Assembly: GCF_013343715.1 (NCBI RefSeq)
Contig: NZ_JABUNR010000014.1
Span: 62,001 to 126,000 of the forward strand
Direction of reading: 5' to 3'
Length of the DNA stretch: 64,000 nt
Source of the DNA: Mesobacillus harenae
GTDB taxonomy: Bacteria; Bacillota; Bacilli; Bacillales; Cytobacillaceae
The notes beneath the pieces are model-generated. The model did not search any database and was not told where the DNA came from. It worked only from the letters and a program-made list of their open reading frames with translations. Below, piece by piece: positions 8,205-16,789 of this stretch; positions within the stretch are counted from its first letter, which is position 1; every line of letters begins with the position of its first letter. The position numbers were made by a program, and so were the translations under genes.

Positions 8205-8232
8205 AAAAAAAAAGCCGAAGTTTTGCTTTTTT
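8205..8232 (-). terminator. Terminator of the SIMPL gene
   Basis: AAAAAAGC and GCTTTTTT pair around an eight- to ten-base loop; on the minus strand it ends in a long T run. The stem is AT-rich and therefore weak. The rest of the 7966-8255 gap shows no gene. Confidence 0.55.
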
Positions 8233-8255
8233 GTTTTAAAAATTAAGAGTATATC

Positions 8256-8915
8256 CTAATTTGGATATACGTATTTGTACCTTGCATCAACGAAAGCTTT
8301 TACCTCCATTTTTCCTGGCTCTAAAGGCGTCGTGGCATCACTTGATTTTTCTAACGAAGCAATAAAAGGGATAGGCGATGTTTGTTCGGAAGGTTTTTCG
8401 TTTACAGAAAGGGGGATTTGATAAAGGCTAACGCCCATAACTCTTGCAATTACTTCAGCTTTCTGCCGCGCATTGGAGACTGCTAGAGAGAGGGCCTGTA
8501 ACTGTGCTGGTCTTGAGTCAGACAGGGTAAACTGTATGCTCGATATCTCATTTGCGCCTTGCTGGACAGCTGTGTCAACTGCCAGACCTGCTAGTTCAGG
8601 ATTAATATTTATTCTCAAAAGGTGGATTACCCGGTAGCCTTTAAATAATTGCTCTCCATCTTCATACGAATAAATAGGATCAATTCGGTAATCGGCCGTT
8701 TGAATATTGCCCCGCTGAATTCCTACTTGTAATAATGCATTAATAACCAATTGCATAGCAGCTGCATTTTCTGCTTGGGCGGTCTGCACAATTTGATTAT
8801 CGGTACGGACACCTAAAACGACATTTACTTTATCGGGAAGGATCGACACAGACCCTTCCCCAGTAACGGAAATAACGTATTGTTCAGTCATTCTTTTCTG
8901 AGCATTTTCTTGCAT
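8256..8915 (-). CDS. SIMPL domain (DUF541) protein
   Basis: 219 residues covering one SIMPL/DUF541 domain: VTGEGSVSILPDKVNVVLGV at the N-terminus, the central GYRVIHLLRINI strand region, and a C-terminal VDARYKY strand. Family members are periplasmic or cytoplasmic, and some oligomerise into rings; the biochemical role is unsettled. No signal peptide is seen here. GGGGAGAGGGG precedes ATG 8915. It stands alone on the minus strand with its own terminator. Confidence 0.82.
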   Translation of the reverse strand: MQENAQKRMTEQYVISVTGEGSVSILPDKVNVVLGVRTDNQIVQTAQAENAAAMQLVINALLQVGIQRGNIQTADYRIDPIYSYEDGEQLFKGYRVIHLLRININPELAGLAVDTAVQQGANEISSIQFTLSDSRPAQLQALSLAVSNARQKAEVIARVMGVSLYQIPLSVNEKPSEQTSPIPFIASLEKSSDATTPLEPGKMEVKAFVDARYKYVYPN

Positions 8916-9028
8916 GTTTCCCCTCTCCCCTCCGCTGCTTCCTTTTAAACTATACGCTGAAGGAAGAAGGAAAGAACTGTCGAAACCATTAGAGATATGT
9001 TTGACAAGCCGGTCGTAATGACAGGTTT

Positions 9029-9196
9029 TTAGGAAGGGTCTCTTCCAGTTGCTCCTACTGACTTATCTGTATTCTCATTGGTATTGTATTCCGGGTCCGC
9101 TGTCGCCTCTTTACGGTTGTCTTTTGCACCGCCTAGATACTTATATTTAAGTCTTCTTTGGTTTTCCTGGAATTCGGGGTGATTTTCTCTTACCAT
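9029..9196 (-). CDS. Small hydrophilic protein, function unknown
   Basis: 55 residues beginning MVRENHPEFQENQRRLKYKY and ending SVGATGRDPS; no membrane segment or cysteine. ATG 9196 was chosen because AAAGGAGT lies seven bases before it; the frame opens 11 codons earlier without a site. The composition (Lys, Asn, Glu, Gly, Pro near the end) resembles small spore-associated proteins of Bacillus, but no family could be assigned. Confidence 0.5.
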   Translation of the reverse strand: MVRENHPEFQENQRRLKYKYLGGAKDNRKEATADPEYNTNENTDKSVGATGRDPS

Positions 9197-9316
9197 CTTC
9201 AGCACTCCTTTCAAGTTTAGTATCTTCATAAATTCTTTTTTTATGGGTCATTAGAAAACCTAACTTTATATCCTTTTTTAGGATTTAGGCTAGCCAAATT
9301 CCCCCATAGAACACGT

Positions 9317-9347
9317 AGAGCACCTGCAGCCCGCAGTTGCTCTTTTT
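9317..9347 (+). terminator. Terminator-like hairpin upstream of spoIIIA
   Basis: AGAGCA-CTGC pairs with GCAG-TGCTCT, followed by T5, in the plus orientation. No plus-strand gene ends nearby, so it may insulate spoIIIA from read-through. Confidence 0.6.
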
Positions 9348-9367
9348 ATTGCTCGGTATAAATGAAG

Positions 9368-9395
9368 TCATAATGTGTCCAAGCAGGCATACATT
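9368..9395 (+). promoter_or_regulatory. Sigma-E-type promoter of the spoIIIA operon
   Basis: TCATAAT (-35, 6 of 7 to KMATATT) and CATACATT (-10) are separated by 13 bases, the known sigma-E arrangement. It ends 34 bases before the spoIIIAA start. spoIIIA is a mother-cell sigma-E operon in B. subtilis. Confidence 0.75.
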
Positions 9396-9428
9396 TTAAT
9401 TAGTAAGAGCCTGTGAGGAGGGGACGAT

Positions 9429-10355
9429 TTGGAAGGCATTCTTTCTTTTTTACCAAATAGGATTTCAGATATTCTTGAACAGATACCCTCTATTGAAAAA
9501 GAAAATATGGAAGAAATACGGGTCCGGATCAACAGGCCGTTAGAAGTCACGATTAGGGGTTTGCCGAAGTTTTTATCTTATATAGTTACACCGGAAGATG
9601 CAGTGCAACTATTGAACAAGCTCAGTAATTTTTCTATGTATACATTAGAAGAGGAGTTACAAAGAGGATATATTACTATAGCTGGAGGCCATAGAGTCGG
9701 GCTGGCAGGAAAAGTAATCCTTGAAGGAGGCAAAGTGAAAGCAATTCGGGAGATTGCATCTTTTAATATTAGAGTTGCCCGTGAGAAAGTCGGGATTTCT
9801 GAACAGCTGCTCCCATTTATTTATAATGGCAAGGCTTGGCGACATACAATGATTATCGGACCCCCACAGACTGGCAAAACGACTCTTCTCCGCGATATAG
9901 CCCGGCTTGTTTCTGGAGGAATAAACAATCAGAATATACCGCCTTTAAAAGCAGGGATTATTGATGAAAGATCCGAAATCGCTGGTTGTGTAAATGGAAT
10001 ACCGCAATTAACATTTGGACCTCGCGTAGATGTATTGGATTCCTGTCCGAAAGCTGAAGGAATGATGATGATGATACGCTCGATGAGCCCAGATGTATTG
10101 ATTGTTGATGAAATTGGCCGGCAGGAAGATGCTGAAGCAATCATGGAGGCTGTAAATGCCGGTATAAAATTAATTATAACCACACATGGAAATACATTCA
10201 GCGATATCATGAAGCGTCCAATCCTAAAGCCTATCCTTGAATCAGAGATATTTGAGAGGTTTATTGAACTAAACAGGGATGAGGGTCCAGGTACAGTTGC
10301 TTCGATAAAAAATGAAATGGGAACAAAGATGGACCATAAAGTGAGAGTGACTTAG
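9429..10355 (+). CDS. spoIIIAA: Stage III sporulation protein AA, ATPase
   Basis: 308 residues of a secretion-type ATPase with Walker A GPPQTGKTTLLRD near residues 144-156 and Walker B VLIVDEIGR near 223-231. It powers the mother-cell side of the SpoIIIA-SpoIIQ channel that links mother cell and forespore during engulfment. The start is TTG 9429 behind GAGGAGGGG. It is the first gene of the eight-gene operon, downstream of a sigma-E-type promoter. Confidence 0.96.
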   Translation: MEGILSFLPNRISDILEQIPSIEKENMEEIRVRINRPLEVTIRGLPKFLSYIVTPEDAVQLLNKLSNFSMYTLEEELQRGYITIAGGHRVGLAGKVILEGGKVKAIREIASFNIRVAREKVGISEQLLPFIYNGKAWRHTMIIGPPQTGKTTLLRDIARLVSGGINNQNIPPLKAGIIDERSEIAGCVNGIPQLTFGPRVDVLDSCPKAEGMMMMIRSMSPDVLIVDEIGRQEDAEAIMEAVNAGIKLIITTHGNTFSDIMKRPILKPILESEIFERFIELNRDEGPGTVASIKNEMGTKMDHKVRVT

Positions 10356-10871
10356 ATGATGAAGTTATTTGGAGCCGTTTTCATAATTATTGCTGCTACA
10401 TGGGCTGGTTTTGAAGCTTCTAAGCATTTGAGTGAACGTCCTAGGCAGTTAAGGCTGTTGAAGTCCGCTCTCCAGTCACTTGAGGCAGAAATTATGTACG
10501 GGCATACACCGCTTCACGAGGCTTCCAGAAAGCTGTCAGCACAGTTATCCAAGCCTCTTTCCTGGTTTTTTGAAAGTTTTGCCAAGAAACTGACTGATTC
10601 GGAAACAACGGTAAAAGCAGCTTGGGATGAAAGTCTAGAGGAGGTTTGGAAGCTTACCGCTCTGAAACAAGGTGAGTTTGAAATTATGAAGCAATTTGGA
10701 GAAACTCTAGGAAGACATGACAGATATACGCAGCAAAAACAAATTATGCTCACCATCACACACCTTGAACGAGAGGAAGCAGATGCCTACGAGAAACAGG
10801 CAAAATACGAAAAGATGGTGAAAAGCCTTGGGTTTTTATCAGGATTATTATTAATCATATTACTGATGTAG
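10356..10871 (+). CDS. spoIIIAB: Stage III sporulation protein AB
   Basis: 171 residues with an N-terminal membrane segment (FGAVFIIIAATWAGFEA), a soluble helical middle resembling GspF-type platform proteins, and a C-terminal hydrophobic segment (LGFLSGLLLIILLM). It is a membrane part of the SpoIIIA channel complex. The start codon directly follows the spoIIIAA stop, consistent with translational coupling. Confidence 0.95.
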   Translation: MMKLFGAVFIIIAATWAGFEASKHLSERPRQLRLLKSALQSLEAEIMYGHTPLHEASRKLSAQLSKPLSWFFESFAKKLTDSETTVKAAWDESLEEVWKLTALKQGEFEIMKQFGETLGRHDRYTQQKQIMLTITHLEREEADAYEKQAKYEKMVKSLGFLSGLLLIILLM

Positions 10872-10890
10872 CAATTAGGAGGAGAACAGA

Positions 10891-11097
10891 ATGGGTTTAG
10901 AGGTAGACGTAATTTTTAAAATTGCCGGTGTCGGAATCGTTGTAGCATTTTTACATACGATTCTAGACCAAGTTGGCAAAAAAGAATACGCCCAGTGGGT
11001 AACCTTATTTGGATTTATATATATCTTGTTTATGGTGGCCTCCATCGTTGATGAGTTGTTCCAAAAAATTAAATCAGTATTTTTATATCAAGGCTAA
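10891..11097 (+). CDS. spoIIIAC: Stage III sporulation protein AC
   Basis: 68 residues with two membrane segments (IAGVGIVVAFLHTILDQVG; WVTLFGFIYILFMVASIVD). It is a small integral subunit of the SpoIIIA complex and has the usual length. TTAGGAGGAG precedes the ATG. It lies between spoIIIAB and spoIIIAD in the conserved order. Confidence 0.95.
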   Translation: MGLEVDVIFKIAGVGIVVAFLHTILDQVGKKEYAQWVTLFGFIYILFMVASIVDELFQKIKSVFLYQG

Positions 11098-11111
11098 GGG
11101 AGGGCTAAGCC

Positions 11112-11501
11112 ATTGAGATTTTCCAAATAGTCGGAATCGCCCTAACTTCTACCTTTCTGGCGCTGATTGTTAAGGAACAGAAACCAAACTTTGCGTTTTT
11201 ATTAGTCGTCTTCGTGGGTTGCACAATTTTTTTATTCCTGGTTGATCAAATCTATCTAATTATACACATGATTGAAAAAATTGCTGTGAATGCAAAAGTG
11301 AATTTAATTTATGTGGAAACCATCCTGAAGATTATTGGAATTGCCTATATTGCTGAATTTGCTGCCCAAATTACAAAAGATGCTGGGCAAGGGGCGATAG
11401 CATCTAAAATAGAGCTAGGCGGGAAAATTTTAATCCTCGCCATGGCAATCCCAATCTTAACAGTCATGATTGAAACAATTATCCGTTTAATTCCTAATTA
11501 A
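11112..11501 (+). CDS. spoIIIAD: Stage III sporulation protein AD, apparent ATT start
   Basis: 129 residues with the family body VETILKIIGIAYIAEF and SKIELGGKILILAM and four hydrophobic segments; a channel-complex membrane subunit. The first ordinary start in frame (GTG 11214) would cut off 34 conserved residues. The upstream frame reads IEIFQIVGIALTSTFLALIV, matching the SpoIIIAD N-terminus, and an in-frame TAA lies at 11106. The only codon correctly spaced (eight bases) from GGGAGG at 11098-11103 is ATT 11112. The TTG one base later is out of frame. ATT initiation is therefore inferred. Confidence 0.85.
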   Translation: MEIFQIVGIALTSTFLALIVKEQKPNFAFLLVVFVGCTIFLFLVDQIYLIIHMIEKIAVNAKVNLIYVETILKIIGIAYIAEFAAQITKDAGQGAIASKIELGGKILILAMAIPILTVMIETIIRLIPN

Positions 11502-11536
11502 TTATAGCTCTGAACCTGTTATGAAGAGGTGAAACA

Positions 11537-12736
11537 ATGATGCAGCGGCTGCAGTTTATTCCTGGCATTTGTTTATTTTTACTCTTTTTTTTCAGTTTAA
11601 ATGTACAAGCTACAGAACATGATGAAACCACCGAACACTTAATTGATCCTAGGGAGGTGGCAAACTCACAGCTTGAAAATCTGAATATTGATGAACTGAA
11701 GTTCTTTTGGGAAGAGATTACTAATGAATATGATGGGTTCTTGCCTGAAAGCCAAAAAGGAAGCCTCTATGATTTTATTAAGGGAGAAAAGACATTTTCC
11801 CTTAAGGAATGGTCATCAGGTATTCTAAAATATCTCTTTCATGAATTTATCGTCAATGGAAAATTACTAGGATCGCTGGTTCTTCTAACAATTTTCAGTA
11901 TGTTTTTACAGACGCTGCAAAATTCTTTTGAGAAAAGCACTGTTAGTAAAGTTGCTTATTCCATTGTCTTTATGGTGTTAATAATTATTGCTTTAAACAG
12001 CTTCCATGTAGCGATTCAATACACAAATGAAGCGATCAGTACAATGATCCACTTTATTCTCGCCTTGATTCCTTTGTTATTAGCTTTAATGGCAGCCTCT
12101 GGGGGGATTGTATCTGCTGCCTTCTTCCATCCGGTCATTTTATTTCTTATGAATACAAGCGGAATGTTTATTCAATACGTTATTTTACCCCTCCTTTTCC
12201 TTTCAACGCTGCTAAGTATTGTAAGTATTCTCACGGATCACTATAAGGTTACGCAGTTGGCCCAGCTTCTCCGCAATTGGAGTATAGGCCTGCTAGGTGC
12301 TCTTTTAACGATATTTTTAGGGGTTATATCTGTACAAGGTGCATCAGCAGCAGTAGCGGATGGTGTTACAATTAGAACCGCGAAATTTATTACTGGGAAT
12401 TTTGTGCCGGTAATTGGCCGGGTTTTCACGGATGCCACAGATACAGTTATCACTGCTTCTGTACTGTTAAAAAACACTGTAGGATTGGCCGGCGTTGCCA
12501 TTTTGCTGATAATAGCTGCATTCCCAGCAGTCAAAATTTTAATGATCGCATTTATTTATAAATTTGCCGCGGCCATCCTTCAGCCACTAGGCGGTGGACC
12601 GATTATTTCGTGCCTTGACATCATCAGTAAAAGCATCATTTATGTTTTTGCCGCTTTGGCCATTGTGTCGCTTATGTTTTTTTTGAGTATCACCGTAATT
12701 ATTGCGGCTGGCAATCTAACGATGATGGTGAGATAG
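11537..12736 (+). CDS. spoIIIAE: Stage III sporulation protein AE
   Basis: 399 residues. An N-terminal signal-like segment (IPGICLFLLFFFSLNVQATE) is followed by an extracytoplasmic region to about residue 110, then seven or so membrane helices to the C-terminus. This is the large polytopic subunit of the SpoIIIA channel. GAAGAGGTG precedes ATG 11537. Order and length match the family. Confidence 0.95.
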   Translation: MMQRLQFIPGICLFLLFFFSLNVQATEHDETTEHLIDPREVANSQLENLNIDELKFFWEEITNEYDGFLPESQKGSLYDFIKGEKTFSLKEWSSGILKYLFHEFIVNGKLLGSLVLLTIFSMFLQTLQNSFEKSTVSKVAYSIVFMVLIIIALNSFHVAIQYTNEAISTMIHFILALIPLLLALMAASGGIVSAAFFHPVILFLMNTSGMFIQYVILPLLFLSTLLSIVSILTDHYKVTQLAQLLRNWSIGLLGALLTIFLGVISVQGASAAVADGVTIRTAKFITGNFVPVIGRVFTDATDTVITASVLLKNTVGLAGVAILLIIAAFPAVKILMIAFIYKFAAAILQPLGGGPIISCLDIISKSIIYVFAALAIVSLMFFLSITVIIAAGNLTMMVR

Positions 12737-12746
12737 GAGGTGCCTG

Positions 12747-13379
12747 ATGGAATTTATAAAAGAATGGATCACTAATATCATCATTTTTGTACTGCTTGCG
12801 ACCGTTATTGATATGCTCCTGCCCAATTCGAGTTTTCAAAAATATACAAAAATTGTTACAGGGCTATTATTAATCGCAATTATTCTTAATCCGGTACTGA
12901 AGCTTCTTTCGAGCGATTTTGAAGAAACCCTGGCTTCGGTAACTGCTTTTAATGGAAATAATGAAAATAATATAGAAAATTTAATAGATTTGAATAAAAA
13001 AGAAATACAAGCCTCTAATGATGCATATATTTTAGAACAAATGGCTGTCCATCTGGAGGTGGATGCAGAGGAGGAGTTGATGGAAAAGCACGGATTGGAG
13101 ATTGCAGCTATTAATCTAAGGGTTGATGAAAGTGATCAGCGTTCCTTTCCGGATAATCTGGAAAATATATTTGTAACCCTAAGTTATCCGTCCAAGGAAG
13201 ATGAAGCAGTTGAAGCAGTAAAAAAAGTTGATATTAATACGGAGCAGCCTCTTCCATCAAAGCGCAATTCCAAAGATGCCGACATTGTAGCTTCTCTTCT
13301 TTCAGAAAAATGGAATGTTCCACTAGAGTCTATTCAAGTTGAGATTGAAGGGGGGCGTGAAACAAAGAATGAGCAGTGA
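12747..13379 (+). CDS. spoIIIAF: Stage III sporulation protein AF
   Basis: 210 residues: two N-terminal membrane helices (IIIFVLLATVIDMLL; IVTGLLLIAIILNPVLKLL), then a soluble ring-building-type domain facing the space between mother cell and forespore membranes. ATAGGAGGTG precedes the ATG. It overlaps the start of spoIIIAG by 11 bases. Confidence 0.95.
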   Translation: MEFIKEWITNIIIFVLLATVIDMLLPNSSFQKYTKIVTGLLLIAIILNPVLKLLSSDFEETLASVTAFNGNNENNIENLIDLNKKEIQASNDAYILEQMAVHLEVDAEEELMEKHGLEIAAINLRVDESDQRSFPDNLENIFVTLSYPSKEDEAVEAVKKVDINTEQPLPSKRNSKDADIVASLLSEKWNVPLESIQVEIEGGRETKNEQ

Positions 13380-14031
13380 TAAAGGGCCAATAACATGGTT
13401 GAAAAATAAGTTTACCAACGAAAGCCCCGATGGGAAAAAGAATGGGAAGTATCAATATTTTTTAATCGTAATATTGTTTGGAGTGGCCATTATGTTTATA
13501 AGCAATATGTTTGGCCAGGATGAAAGGCCAGATAATGAGCTGCCAGTGTTCGATAGTGCATCGAGTCAGGATGAAGAAGTTCCTGCATTTGGGCAAAAAA
13601 AATCTACTGAGAACAATATGATCTCAGATTACGAGGATGCATATGAAGCTCAGCTTAAAGAAGCGCTGGAAGGGATCGTAGGAGTTAACGATGTAACTAT
13701 TGTGGTTAATGTGGATGCGACTGAAAAAAGAGTCCTGGAAAAAAACACTTCAACTCAAACCCAATCTACTGATGAGATTGATCGGGAGGGCGGAAAACGC
13801 AAAGTGGATGATTCTTCCAAAGATGAACAGCTAGTCATAGTCAGGAACGGAGAAAAAGAAGTTCCAATTGTACTTGAAACAAAGAAGCCAGCTATTCGAG
13901 GAGTTCTAGTGGTAGCAAAGGGAGCGGACAATATCCAGGTGAAAAAATGGATTATTGAAGCCGTTACCCGTTCACTAGATGTACCTAGCCATAAAGTATC
14001 TGTTTTACCGAAAAAGACAAAGGGGGATTAA
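13369..14031 (+). CDS. spoIIIAG: Stage III sporulation protein AG
   Basis: 220 residues, close to the family's usual length of about 230. It has one membrane helix (YFLIVILFGVAIMFISNMF, near residues 32-50), a low-complexity linker, and a ring-building domain with VVNVDATEKRVLEKN and VPIVLETKKPAIRGVLVVA. It forms the large ring of the intercellular channel. ATG 13369 lies inside the end of spoIIIAF. GTG 13357, four codons earlier, is closer to the GAAGGGGGG site and is an equally possible start. Confidence 0.93.
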   Translation: MSSDKGPITWLKNKFTNESPDGKKNGKYQYFLIVILFGVAIMFISNMFGQDERPDNELPVFDSASSQDEEVPAFGQKKSTENNMISDYEDAYEAQLKEALEGIVGVNDVTIVVNVDATEKRVLEKNTSTQTQSTDEIDREGGKRKVDDSSKDEQLVIVRNGEKEVPIVLETKKPAIRGVLVVAKGADNIQVKKWIIEAVTRSLDVPSHKVSVLPKKTKGD

Positions 14032-14035
14032 TTAA

Positions 14036-14605
14036 ATGTTATTGAAAAAACAAACTGTCTGGTTATTAACAATGCTAAGCCTTGTAGTGGTGCTATCAGT
14101 CTATTATATCACTTCGCCTGAACAACAAAATGGGAATCAGCTTGCCGGCGGCACTGAAGAACAGCAAGAAAATACTGCTGAAAATGCTGAGGGTCAGGAA
14201 ACAGCAACAAACGAGACAGCTGATGGTGAAACAGTAATCTCTGAAATCAGCAGTGATGAGGTTTTTGAAGCACTCCGTATGCAGCTGGATGATCAGCGTA
14301 GCATGAGAAAAGGAGAACTTCAGGCAATCATCGCGTCAACAGATCTGCCAGCACCCGAACGGAGTAAAGCTTATGACGAAATGAAAGAACTGAACCAAAT
14401 TGCTACTAAGGAAAACACATTAGAAATGCTGATTAAAGCAATGAACTATGAAGATGTCCTAGTAAGAGCAGACGGAGAGAAAGTCAGAATCACAATAAAG
14501 TCCAAAGAACATTCCGCGAAAGCTGCAAATGAAATCATCCAGCTAGTCAGAACTGAACTAGGCGACATGCAGCCAGTAGCAGTAGAATTCCAACCAGGGA
14601 AATAG
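14036..14605 (+). CDS. spoIIIAH: Stage III sporulation protein AH
   Basis: 189 residues: a single N-terminal membrane anchor (TVWLLTMLSLVVVLSVYYI), a Glu/Thr/Asn-rich linker to about residue 65, and a C-terminal ring-building (YscJ/FliF-like) domain that binds SpoIIQ from the forespore. It starts four bases after spoIIIAG. The linker is somewhat shorter than in B. subtilis (about 218 residues). It is the last gene of the operon; a repeat begins right after its stop. Confidence 0.94.
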   Translation: MLLKKQTVWLLTMLSLVVVLSVYYITSPEQQNGNQLAGGTEEQQENTAENAEGQETATNETADGETVISEISSDEVFEALRMQLDDQRSMRKGELQAIIASTDLPAPERSKAYDEMKELNQIATKENTLEMLIKAMNYEDVLVRADGEKVRITIKSKEHSAKAANEIIQLVRTELGDMQPVAVEFQPGK

Positions 14606-15010
14606 AAAAGCGGAAGCGCCTTGTCCAGCTCCGACAAGCGCTGGAGGGCTTGAAGATGAAGTCGTTCTTTGACTTCAGCAGCAAGACCGAAGCGACTCGA
14701 GGAGCTAGACAAAGAAAAGCGTAGCCGACCGCATAGAAACGAGCAAACTGGAGGCTCCGACAAAGAAGCGCTCTTTGCTTCTGTAGGAGGAGTTGAAGTT
14801 TGCCGAGTTTCTGGGAGGCGAAGCTAGACAAAGAAAAGCGTAGCCGACTGTCCAGGGGCGACAGGCATAAGACGAGCGCTGACAGAAGACGCTCTATGCC
14901 TTCCGAAGCGATTGGCTTGTGACCCGAGCTCCTAGGAGGCGAAGCTGGACAAAGAAAGCGTAGCCGACCGCATAGAAACGAGCAAACTGGAGGCTCTAAA
15001 AGCTTCTGCA
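14606..15010. repeat. Composite intergenic repeat after spoIIIAH
   Basis: The first 105 bp (AAAAGCGGAAGCGCC to GAGGAGCTAGAC) is the reverse complement, with few changes, of the repeat at 19138-19262. It continues into a block GACAAAGAAAAGCGTAGCC that recurs three times, at about 14708, 14828 and 14948. The first and third are followed by the same stretch CGCATAGAAACGAGCAAAC. It has no coding capacity. It looks like nested or recombined copies of a Bacillaceae intergenic repeat. Confidence 0.75.
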
Positions 15011-15046
15011 GCAGGAGCTCAGACTAATGAAATAAGGTAAAAAAAC

Positions 15047-15078
15047 AAAGGGAAGGCCAGCAGGCTTTCCCTTATTTT
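15047..15078. terminator. Bidirectional terminator between spoIIIA and the chemoreceptor gene
   Basis: AAAGGGAA-GGCC pairs with GGC-TTTCCCTT, flanked by A and T runs. The chemoreceptor stop codon overlaps its right arm. Confidence 0.8.
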
Positions 15079-16553
15079 TCTTGAAGTTTTAGAAGGTTAT
15101 CTACAGACTCATGGGCAGTTTCAACAGCGTTAAATAATTGTTCATGATGGACCGTTTGAATTCCGACGGCCGAGGATATTTCCTGGAGGGACGCACTGGC
15201 CTGTTCAATTACCGAACTAAACTCTGCAATCGACCCTTCGATTGCCATCGAAGAGTGGAGGACATCTTTAGTAAGTGCGTCATATTCAATAATATCATTC
15301 TTTAATTGCTGGAATGTCGCATGAATTCTTGTAAATGCCTCCTGAGTATCATCTGAAAGTGCAAGGTTTTCTGTTAGTTTCAGTGCTGCCTCATCAATAT
15401 CGTTTTTAGTCTTTTCCGTGTCTTTAATTACATTATTTAGGTTATCTGTAATCTGTGTGGCTGTTTTGCTTGAAATATCTGCAAGTTTTCTGACTTCCTC
15501 GGCTACCACAGCAAAGCCCCTGCCGCTGTCACCAGCTCTTGCTGCCTCGATAGAAGCATTTAGGGCAAGCAAATTAGTTTGGGAGGCAATATCTTGGATC
15601 GCTGCCGAAAAATGTGAAGTTTCTTTTACGAGCTGAACGAGAGAAACAATATGCTGTTTAACTCGGACTATATTACCCTGTGAAACTGCTAACTCATTTT
15701 GGAGTTTTGTAATTAATGCGTCCCCTGTATTCGCAACAGTCTCAGCTACTACTGCGTCATTCCTTAGCTTATCTACTAAATCAGAGGTTCTTGTAATGAC
15801 TGCGTTAGTCGTCTCGAGTGATCTGGAGATATCGATAATGGAGTCTGATTGGGTTTGAATTCCCGCAGATATTTCAGATACAGAATCATTCATTTCCATA
15901 GCAGACTGGTAATTCTCTGAACTCTTTACCCGTACATGTTCAATTAGACCAGAAATTCCTATCGAGTTTTGTTCAATGGCTTTTTGGATTTCACGGTCTT
16001 TAAGTAAAAGCTCCTCTGTCTCCCTTTGTGCAGACGCTATGTTTTCAGAAAGCCTTTTAGATATTGACAGCTGAAAAGATAACAGCACTGTAACCAGTGA
16101 AAATAACAAATAAATCGTTACATAGTTTTTCAGTTCGAGCGGAAGCTCATTATGATGAAAAACAGTAAAGAGTGATATGATTGAAAATCCGAGCAGCGAA
16201 CCCAGCCACAGCAAGTATTTATTCATATAAATTGCTGATAAAACGAGTACAAAATAAACAAGGAAGTAAGCTGTTGATGACACACTGTTCTCCATTATAA
16301 TAAACATGACACCAGAAACCAGGATCACCGAAAGATAAGGAATAATTGCTGTAAACTTCCTAAAGTAATGCAATGCTGCAACAATAGCAACCCCTAGCCC
16401 TCCTGCCACTATAATGGACAGAATGACAGCTGCCTCCTTCTGCATTGCAATATCAACAACTGTTGCAAGAATAACAGAAACGAAGCTCGCTTTAACAACA
16501 AGAGAGTTTTTTCTTGTTAAATCTTCTTTTTTGATTTCTTCAATCGATTTCAT
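15072..16553 (-). CDS. Methyl-accepting chemotaxis protein with polytopic membrane domain
   Basis: 493 residues. About six closely packed membrane helices occupy residues 20-185 and there is no extracytoplasmic sensor loop of normal size. A long cytoplasmic coiled-coil signalling domain follows, with the CheA/CheW-contact hairpin tip [20 protein letters not shown] and [19 protein letters not shown] site precedes ATG 16553. The signal sensed is unknown, probably membrane state or a hydrophobic compound. Two sites resembling Spo0A boxes lie upstream. A lone cheW gene lies 43 kb away in this window. Confidence 0.9.
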   Translation of the reverse strand: MKSIEEIKKEDLTRKNSLVVKASFVSVILATVVDIAMQKEAAVILSIIVAGGLGVAIVAALHYFRKFTAIIPYLSVILVSGVMFIIMENSVSSTAYFLVYFVLVLSAIYMNKYLLWLGSLLGFSIISLFTVFHHNELPLELKNYVTIYLLFSLVTVLLSFQLSISKRLSENIASAQRETEELLLKDREIQKAIEQNSIGISGLIEHVRVKSSENYQSAMEMNDSVSEISAGIQTQSDSIIDISRSLETTNAVITRTSDLVDKLRNDAVVAETVANTGDALITKLQNELAVSQGNIVRVKQHIVSLVQLVKETSHFSAAIQDIASQTNLLALNASIEAARAGDSGRGFAVVAEEVRKLADISSKTATQITDNLNNVIKDTEKTKNDIDEAALKLTENLALSDDTQEAFTRIHATFQQLKNDIIEYDALTKDVLHSSMAIEGSIAEFSSVIEQASASLQEISSAVGIQTVHHEQLFNAVETAHESVDNLLKLQEK

Positions 16554-16602
16554 GTCGTTTTTCTCCCCATCCCTTTACCATAACTAAAGATAGAAATTCG
16601 CC

Positions 16603-16628
16603 GTCGAATAGAAAATTCCTGTCGAATC
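16603..16628. promoter_or_regulatory. Paired GTCGAAT sites upstream of the chemoreceptor gene
   Basis: GTCGAATA (16603-16610) and GTCGAATC (16621-16628) are direct repeats 18 bases apart, about 50-75 bases upstream of the chemoreceptor start. Both resemble the Spo0A box TGTCGAA. Binding is inferred from the motif only. Confidence 0.35.
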
Positions 16629-16711
16629 AATTCACATTTTTTAGAAAAACTATTAAGATGTTCTTATAGGGAATTTAAATGCCCTGAAAATATGCCTTTA
16701 ATATTCGCATA

Positions 16712-16741
16712 TTGAATTTATACAAGGTATTATCGTATAGT
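16712..16741 (+). promoter_or_regulatory. Probable sigma-A promoter of accB
   Basis: TTGAAT and TATAGT are 18 bases apart, ending 48 bases before the accB start. No FapR-like operator was recognised. Confidence 0.5.
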
Positions 16742-16789
16742 ATTAGTATCTAGTCATAACTATTTAGAATGGACAAGGGGTGCCAGCTA

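Noticed and set aside
14446-14831. Two minus-strand frames of 94-105 codons over spoIIIAH and the repeat
   Set aside because: They arise from the GC-rich repeat read in other frames; no start signals.
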